Source of the DNA: RUG695 sp050943135
GTDB lineage: Bacteria; Planctomycetota; Planctomycetia; Pirellulales; Thermoguttaceae
Reading direction: 5' to 3'
Assembly: GCA_050943135.1 (NCBI GenBank)
Contig: JBMNOP010000018.1
Coordinates: 1-46,466, forward strand
Length of the DNA stretch: 46,466 nt
A model generated the notes under the pieces. It was not told the origin of the DNA and did not search any database. It was given only the letters and a program-made list of their open reading frames with translations. Shown one piece after another: positions 44,853 through 46,466 of this stretch. Position numbers and translations under genes: made by a program. Within the stretch, counting starts at the first letter, position 1. Each line of letters begins with the position of its first letter.

Positions 44853-45970
44853 ACGGAATTCGTTTGACGAAATGTCAGAGTGAGATATTACGTGAATTCT
44901 ACAGCGTAGGAGAAACAAAAGTTATTTACGATAAAGCCGAAAGAAATATGCTATGGAAAAAGGCAACTTCTAGATCTAGTTGCATTGACTTTAATAAACT
45001 AAGGCGGGAATGTCCCGCGCTTGAACATCAGATAATTCGAAGTTATAAGTCTAAAAACAATATACAGTCGGCTGTGTTTAGCGAATGTGTGTATGCTCAA
45101 ACACTTGCAAATATGATGGGGCTTGTTAATTTCAATAACTGCTACGAAGAATCCGGAGTGGTTCCAGAGACTGTTGGTGACCTGTTGTCTTCATACAGTT
45201 TAGGCCCAAGGTACATTTATAGTGACATCAGTCGGATGTTGATACAAGCAGGAAGTTGTAGTGGCATAGACAGCGCTCTGATTACGGTGATTGACTTAAC
45301 CATATACACAATAGAGTTTAAAGAGCCAGGTGCTAAAACGAGCGAACCTGATTTACCCAAGTATGGTGAAAACGGTCTTATGACGGGTACGAAAAAATGG
45401 CTGAAACAGAATCCGCAATTTAGGGAGATGCTCAGTGAACAGAAAGATCTTAATTTTTTTGACGCCATGGGGCAGAATATAAATAACTTTTCTCCAAAAA
45501 GCTTAGAAACTGCTGTTTCTAACAATTACAGAAATACTAAGAAGAAGTTTGCTGATGTAGTTTGCACCGAAGATAGAAACGGTTACCTTGTTATGCTTCC
45601 CACGAATCAAATTTCGAATTGGGCTACAATTGAAGGTGAAATAAGACCATCCGGGAGAAATCACTATGAGGTGTGGACACCATTGGCTTTAGAACGGTTT
45701 TTGAGAGAAAAAGGTGCAAATATAAACAATGGTATGGTGGAAATTTTGAGGAGTAGTCTTGGAGAAAGACGCCAACGCGGAGGTGCTCAACGATTATCAG
45801 GCTACAAAATCAACCCTCTGTTCTTTGTCCGCTTAAAAGATTGTCACGAGAGAAATGGGATGATATTTTTTAATATCAATAAAGTTCGTCAGTTAAAACC
45901 CACGATCGCTGCGAAAATGTTTTTTAGGGACCTTTCGTATCAAGAAGTTAGGAAGTATTACGGTTTTTAA
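44849..45970 (+). CDS. Probable type II restriction endonuclease, PD-(D/E)xK type
   Basis: The 373-residue product has no immediately recognised family. It contains GIDSALITVIDLTIYTIEFK, which fits a PD-(D/E)xK nuclease core: Asp141 or Asp149, then Glu156 and Lys158 on one strand. A Gln/Asn-rich KPGA-type loop after the Lys (PGAKTSEPDLPKYG) may help recognition. A C-terminal RHxxRGG-like stretch (RRQRGGAQRL) may contact DNA. The four-base overlap with the methylase gene supports the pairing. It is AT-rich. The recognition site cannot be read from the sequence. Confidence 0.75.
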   Translation: MNGIRLTKCQSEILREFYSVGETKVIYDKAERNMLWKKATSRSSCIDFNKLRRECPALEHQIIRSYKSKNNIQSAVFSECVYAQTLANMMGLVNFNNCYEESGVVPETVGDLLSSYSLGPRYIYSDISRMLIQAGSCSGIDSALITVIDLTIYTIEFKEPGAKTSEPDLPKYGENGLMTGTKKWLKQNPQFREMLSEQKDLNFFDAMGQNINNFSPKSLETAVSNNYRNTKKKFADVVCTEDRNGYLVMLPTNQISNWATIEGEIRPSGRNHYEVWTPLALERFLREKGANINNGMVEILRSSLGERRQRGGAQRLSGYKINPLFFVRLKDCHERNGMIFFNINKVRQLKPTIAAKMFFRDLSYQEVRKYYGF

Positions 45971-46195
45971 TGTATTGGCTGATCCTGTTTTTAGGACTTC
46001 TTCGAACCGTAACTTTGTGTTAAAATCATTATTTAAGAAAGTGCCATTCTGTATGGTACGATCATTCGTAGCGTTACGACTTCCCCGTTTTCCGATAGCG
46101 TAAAATAAATTTCGCAAATTGTAAGAAATTGGACACGGTCTACGCCACTCGGTAAAATTGAAATTTCACAAACAACAACCGAGGAGGCGCAAACC

Positions 46196-46294
46196 ATGTT
46201 TGATACCATGGTACAACTTAATGGATCCGTGTTAAAGGGGGAATTGAAAAATTTAGTGAGAAGTAGAAGCAGTTTCATAACTGTCTTAGCGTAA
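46196..46294 (+). pseudogene. 5' fragment of a second transposase-like gene, interrupted by IS copy C
   Basis: ATG 46196 follows a very strong GAGGAGG ribosome-binding site. The reading MFDTMVQLNGSVLKGELKNL resembles the start of IS256-type transposases. Real coding ends near 46264 where the IS5-family end begins; the last ten codons read into the IS inverted repeat, giving a stop at 46294. The rest of the gene is presumably beyond the IS, outside the window. Confidence 0.5.
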
Positions 46295-46466
46295 TCATAA
46301 TACATGCCAAGGTCACAAACCCCGTATACATCGTAATATTATGATCGAAACGAACCAAAACCCTGCGAAAATTCTGGAGCCAAGCGTTCGTTCGCTCGAT
46401 TTTCCACCTGCGACGATAGCGTCGAAGTTTACGCCCATCCTGAACTTTGACTTTCCGGTTCGAACG
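46265..46466 (-). mobile_element. IS5-family element, copy C (3' end, truncated by window edge)
   Basis: The end sequence AGAAGCAGTTTCATAACTGTCTT begins at 46265 and matches the right ends of copies A and B. The element continues beyond the window. Unlike A and B, its transposase frame is open as far as visible. Confidence 0.82.
46275..46466 (-). CDS. IS5-family transposase, C-terminal part
   Basis: The last 63 residues are visible, with no stop or shift. GRKLRRYRRRWKIERTNAWL then QNFRRVLVRFDHNIT and TGFVTLACIMITLRQL match the C-terminus of IS427/IS1031-type DDE transposases. WKIERTNAW contains the third catalytic acidic residue (the Glu of DDE). The N-terminal portion lies right of the window, so activity cannot be judged. 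Confidence 0.85.
   Translation of the reverse strand, partial: RSNRKVKVQDGRKLRRYRRRWKIERTNAWLQNFRRVLVRFDHNITMYTGFVTLACIMITLRQL

Overview
The window most likely comes from a member of the Planctomycetota. This is inferred from a dockerin/YDG-repeat surface protein, many secreted carbohydrate-active enzymes with Sec or Tat-like leaders, frequent GTG starts, and large gaps between short operons. Most genes are moderately GC-rich. The region around 42.9-46.3 kb is clearly AT-richer, and the metE segment (5.1-8.0 kb) also looks lower in GC by eye. No tRNA, rRNA or CRISPR array was seen.

Layout. 1-3.9 kb: 3' end of a dockerin protein, a secreted metallo-beta-lactamase-fold protein and a CE7-type acetyl esterase. 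4.3-8.6 kb: two decayed IS5-family (IS427/IS1031-like) elements in inverted orientation. They enclose a cobalamin riboswitch, metE (B12-independent methionine synthase) and a terminator, which is the architecture of a composite transposon. 8.9-14.5 kb: a secreted hexapeptide-repeat protein whose repeats switch from Gly to Cys, a small helical protein, a 1,075-residue secreted protein and an Ala/Asp-rich lipoprotein. 14.5-22 kb: an MBL-fold protein, a TupA-like ATP-grasp protein, a J-domain-like/HIRAN pair, a flavodoxin-fold reductase and a secreted beta-helix protein. 22.1-28.1 kb: a four-gene minus-strand operon, tex - membrane protein - fmt - SDR, in which Tex carries a large Glu/Pro/Ala tandem-repeat insertion. 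29-35 kb: a Sel1-repeat protein, a probable frameshifted gene, lpdA, leuB and the divergent mtaB. 35.2-42.8 kb: a plus-strand series with a secreted GH106-like glycosidase, a double-SGNH esterase, a nucleosidase-like protein coupled to murJ, a cupin and a VOC-like protein. 43.2-46 kb: an AT-rich restriction-modification pair. At the right edge, a third IS5-family copy, intact as far as visible, interrupts what looks like another transposase gene.

How the genes may work together. The esterases, GH106-like enzyme, beta-helix protein and dockerin protein suit degradation of complex, acetylated polysaccharides. The metE cassette would supply methionine when cobalamin is scarce: the riboswitch would hide the metE Shine-Dalgarno sequence when B12 is present. 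The same IS family recurs next to the restriction-modification island, so it is a likely agent of mobility in this genome.

The most unusual items are the IS-flanked B12-sensing metE cassette, the Gly-to-Cys hexapeptide-repeat secreted protein, and the repeat-expanded Tex.
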